NCBI GenBank assembly: GCA_035650355.1
Contig: DASRHT010000012.1
Coordinates: forward strand, 1 to 64,000
DNA: 64,000 nucleotides
Direction: 5' to 3'
From: DASRHT01 sp035650355
Lineage (GTDB): Bacteria; Chloroflexota; Ktedonobacteria; Ktedonobacterales; Ktedonobacteraceae
Numbering within the stretch: position 1 is the stretch's first letter; every line of letters starts with the position of its first letter. The translations under genes were made by a program, and so were the position numbers. Shown here piece after piece: positions 61,284-64,000 of this stretch. The notes beneath the pieces are model-generated. The model was given only the letters and a program-made list of their open reading frames with translations, had not been told where the DNA came from and ran no database searches.

Positions 61284-62237
61284 TCAGGCTTTCTGGATGG
61301 CAATATCGCCTGTATAGGCCATCAATTTGAGCAGGCCGGGTGTGATGTTGCTCATAGAGGGATTGAGTGGCCCCTTGATAGTTGCTCCGACCACCCCCTC
61401 GTTCACACTCGTAGGGGAAAAAGTGTCCTCTATGTTGCCCGTTGGAGCACTTGCATCAACGGAGACATTGGTGGCTGCAGGCAGAGTCACTGAGATGTTA
61501 CCGGCATCCGACTGGATCACATCCTGTATATGGCTGCCGGATAGCGAGCCATTGAATACGATATTGCCTGCTTGTGCATGGAGCATTGAGCTAGCAGCAA
61601 GTGACATATTCTCAGCTTGTACATTGCCAGCGGTACTTAAAAGCGTCAATTTTCCTGCAAAGCCGCTCAGAGTAATATTATTGCCAGCCTCGATCCTGAC
61701 AGAGACAGCCGAGGCAGCAGCTACCATCGAGGACGGGAACACGATAGTGAGGTGAACGCCATCCCTTTGCTCCCCCTTCAAAAGGTTTCCATCATCAGGA
61801 GTGTTAGCGCTCACTACCAGGGTACTCCCATCACCTTTTTTCGGGAGCCAGTCGCACGATGACTTTGTGATGTTCTGCATACTTACCGTCATAGCCTGGA
61901 ACTTTGGCGATGCGTCAGCAGCATGCTGCACATAGACAGTTTTTTTGACTTCCATTGTGACATCTTTGGCCTGACTACTAGCACTCAGGGTAACATTGCC
62001 CGTCTTGTCACAGATGTAGACCTGCTTCATAGCAGTCAGAGGAATTGTCGTCATTTCTATTTTGGAGGCTGGAGTTCCCCCAGAAGGGAGGGATACATCA
62101 CAGCCTGCTAATAGCCAGGCACACAAAACAATAGCAATACCTACAAAACCGCTCTGTATACAATAACCACGCATGGAAGTCATGCTCTTTTTACGATTAT
62201 ATACATACAGATCTCGGAATGCCTTTTCAGTAAACAT
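61284..62237 (-). CDS. Lipoprotein with DUF4097-like beta repeats
   Basis: 317 residues, ATG at 62237 (GGCAGGAT upstream; alternative ATG at 62183). A lipobox LLAGC (Cys46) follows a hydrophobic stretch (FVGIAIVLCAWL), so a lipid-anchored exported protein. The rest is a beta-helix-like series of short imperfect repeats (GNVTLSASSQA, GNVQAENMSLAASS, GNIVFNGSLSGSH, GNISVTLPAAT, GNIEDTFSP), as in DUF4097/adhesin-type proteins. Between two NRPS genes on the same strand, 44 bases after the upstream one; it may aid export or be a passenger. No catalytic motif seen. Confidence 0.7.
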   Translation of the reverse strand: MFTEKAFRDLYVYNRKKSMTSMRGYCIQSGFVGIAIVLCAWLLAGCDVSLPSGGTPASKIEMTTIPLTAMKQVYICDKTGNVTLSASSQAKDVTMEVKKTVYVQHAADASPKFQAMTVSMQNITKSSCDWLPKKGDGSTLVVSANTPDDGNLLKGEQRDGVHLTIVFPSSMVAAASAVSVRIEAGNNITLSGFAGKLTLLSTAGNVQAENMSLAASSMLHAQAGNIVFNGSLSGSHIQDVIQSDAGNISVTLPAATNVSVDASAPTGNIEDTFSPTSVNEGVVGATIKGPLNPSMSNITPGLLKLMAYTGDIAIQKA

Positions 62238-62280
62238 CCAGTAATATCCTGCCTTTCAAAAGGTAATGTAACGGACGATG

Positions 62281-64000
62281 CTACTCCTGAGGGTCCATCG
62301 CTGGCACTTGCTGCTGCTCGCTCTCCAGTTGAGAAGCCAGAGACGCAATTGTTGGCCCTTCGAACAAACGGCGCAGAGGGATATCAACGTTCAGTTGCTC
62401 GCGAAGGCGGGCAAGCATAAGCGCAGCTAACAGCGAATGCCCGCCCAGATGGAAAAAGTTGTCCATGACGCTGACCTGTTCACGCCCGAGGATCTCTTGC
62501 CACATACCGGCAAGCGCCTCCTCCAGAGCATTCCTGGGAGCGACAAAAGCCTCCTGAACTCCGCCTGTTGTCTCAGGTTCCGGTAAGCTATGGCGGTCTA
62601 CCTTGCCATTGGCTGTCAAAGGTAAAGACTCCAGGAACATAAAGTGTGATGGACACATATACTCGGGCAATTTTTGGAGGAGATATGTGCGCAGGTCATC
62701 CTCTGAGACTGCTTGATCGAGCTTGACGACATAGGCCACGAGACGGTCATTGCCTCCCCTACTCGTAGAACTTGTAGAGACAGAGACCGCTGACTCTTTG
62801 ACTGCCGGATGCTGCTCCAGAACGGCCTCGATCTCGCCCAGTTCGATCCGATAGCCACGCAGTTTGATCTGATGATCCACACGCCCGACAAATCCAATCT
62901 GGCCGTCTGGCAGATAGTACCCCAGGTCTCCCGTTTTATAGAGGCGCTCGCCAGGAACAAATGGGCTGGGAATAAAAGCCAGCGCCGTTCGCTCAGGCTC
63001 CTTGAGGTAACCACGGCCAACGCAGACGCCTCCGAGGTAGATAGACCCGGGCACGCCAATCGGGACAACTGCAAGCTGCTCGTCTAACACATAGACCTGC
63101 GTATTGGGAACGGGCCGTCCGATTGGCACACTCTGCCACTGCCTACGACTGGTTGAATCGATGACAGCATGTAGGGTGTCATCGGAGCTTTCAGTGGTTC
63201 CATAGACGTTTAGCAGAGGGATATGCGGGAAAAGACGGAGCCAGTGATTGACCAGGCGCAGCGAACATGCCTCACCGGTAGGAACGATCCAGCGCAGGCT
63301 TATCTTCGGGTTGCGCTGTTGCCCTCGCTCCTGAATATAATCGAGAAGCGCTTGCATATAGGTAGGCACAAGTTCCAGGATGGTAATACCGCCCTCAACG
63401 ACCTCACTGAACAAAGACGCCGGGTTTAAGGCAACTTCATCTGGAACAATATGGGTCTGTCCCCCCACTAGCAGCGCAGCCAGGAACTGCCAGACAGAGA
63501 TGTCGAAGCACTGTGAGGCATTTTGCGCCAGAATATCGTTTGCCTGTATTTGCAACGCGTCAATTTTTGCCATCAGGTGATTGATCATCCCTTTCTGGCA
63601 GATCATCGCACCCTTAGGTACACCGGTCGAGCCCGAAGTGTAGATGACATAAGCGAGATTTTCAGGCGTATTGCTTGCTGGCAGCGGCTGATCGCTATAC
63701 GATGCAATTGCCTGCCATGCATCATCAAGGGTAAAGACTGTCAGTTCTTTAGCTGCAAGGTGCCCGCACAGATGCGGCTGTGTGATGATCAGCCGTGCTT
63801 GCGACTCGTGCAACATGAAGCGAACGCGCTGAGATGGATGATGCAGGTCTAACGGCAGATAGGCTCCGCCAGCTTTGAAGATGGCCAGAATGCTCACTAG
63901 CATTTCTAGAGAACGCTCCATATAGATGCCAACCAGCACCTCTGGCCCCACGCCCATTGCCCGTAACGCGCGTGCCAGACGGTTTGAGAGCGCATCCAGT
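62281..64000 (-). CDS. NRPS C-terminal A-PCP (partial, runs off the window)
   Basis: The frame is open to base 64000, so the start lies beyond the window; about 573 codons are visible. An A domain (FDISVWQFLAALLVGGQ; code D-I-W-E-V-T-V-D-D; VYGTTESSDD, where the usual PTE reads TTE) is followed by a PCP (LGGHSLLAALML) and ends at 62281 without TE or E. Its code is nearly the same as that of the first NRPS A domain in the 34061-47188 protein (D-I-W-E-V-T-A-D-D), so both probably load the same or similar residue. It is most likely transcribed first in the visible operon. Confidence 0.9.
   Translation of the reverse strand, partial: LDALSNRLARALRAMGVGPEVLVGIYMERSLEMLVSILAIFKAGGAYLPLDLHHPSQRVRFMLHESQARLIITQPHLCGHLAAKELTVFTLDDAWQAIASYSDQPLPASNTPENLAYVIYTSGSTGVPKGAMICQKGMINHLMAKIDALQIQANDILAQNASQCFDISVWQFLAALLVGGQTHIVPDEVALNPASLFSEVVEGGITILELVPTYMQALLDYIQERGQQRNPKISLRWIVPTGEACSLRLVNHWLRLFPHIPLLNVYGTTESSDDTLHAVIDSTSRRQWQSVPIGRPVPNTQVYVLDEQLAVVPIGVPGSIYLGGVCVGRGYLKEPERTALAFIPSPFVPGERLYKTGDLGYYLPDGQIGFVGRVDHQIKLRGYRIELGEIEAVLEQHPAVKESAVSVSTSSTSRGGNDRLVAYVVKLDQAVSEDDLRTYLLQKLPEYMCPSHFMFLESLPLTANGKVDRHSLPEPETTGGVQEAFVAPRNALEEALAGMWQEILGREQVSVMDNFFHLGGHSLLAALMLARLREQLNVDIPLRRLFEGPTIASLASQLESEQQQVPAMDPQE

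Noticed and set aside
1..64000. CRISPR arrays
   Set aside because: No regularly spaced repeats of 23-47 bases seen; the repeats found are palindromic elements or NRPS modules.
34061..64000. Many short antisense frames inside the NRPS genes
   Set aside because: All are shadows of the long minus-strand genes; none has its own domain or signal.

Overview
The window looks like the chromosome of a soil-type Chloroflexota bacterium, most likely a Ktedonobacterales member (Ktedonobacter/Dictyobacter-like). This is an inference from the mix of tetratricopeptide transcriptional regulators, small GC-rich regulatory proteins, many short dispersed palindromic repeats, a very large non-ribosomal peptide locus and ordinary bacterial housekeeping genes. 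No rRNA or other species marker is present. CDS lie on both strands and the last gene runs off the right edge.

Layout. 0-3 kb: a minus-strand group (HTH-GAF sensor, methyltransferase, frameshifted small gene). 2.8-8.1 kb: conflict-type genes, namely a TIR protein with a C-terminal NUDIX-like domain, and a facing three-gene WXG100/nuclease-toxin module. 8.6-13 kb: small DNA-binding protein, HTH-TPR regulator coupled to a YdcF-like membrane protein, and a second TPR regulator. 13.2-18.2 kb: a GC-rich plus-strand run of small HTH-like proteins, a membrane/HAMP-like protein, a DUF2332 protein and an MFS exporter, followed by a nitrilase. 19.4-20.2 kb: a decayed large serine recombinase next to tRNA-Asp, a likely old integration site. 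20.6-34 kb: core genes (citrate synthase, YacP-type NYN RNase, UbiA/flippase/GT2 operon, Crp/Fnr regulator, lactate permease, secreted beta-propeller, accD-accA), interspersed with mobile palindromic repeats, one of them a 166-bp MITE with a clear 10-bp target duplication.

34-64 kb is one minus-strand hybrid NRPS/PKS locus. In transcription order: an NRPS ending A-PCP (cut by the window edge), a lipoprotein, a C-A-PCP-TE termination protein, a cysteine-synthase-fold enzyme resembling SbnA (2,3-diaminopropionate pathway), an A-PCP-C-A-PCP-C-A-PCP protein (codes read as Asp, Val, Phe), and a 4375-residue KS-AT-ACP-aminotransferase-C-A-PCP-C-A-PCP-E protein. Directly downstream on the same strand lie accD and accA, which make malonyl-CoA, the extender predicted for the AT domain. 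The PKS module has an aminotransferase where a ketoreductase would normally sit. If it is fed by the Asp-Val-Phe protein it would build a 3,4-diamino ('aminostatine-like') unit inside a peptide. Gene order is not the assembly order: the terminal E domain most simply hands its product to the TE protein. This locus is the strongest candidate for an undescribed natural-product system in the window. The TIR-NUDIX fusion and the WXG100 toxin module are secondary candidates.
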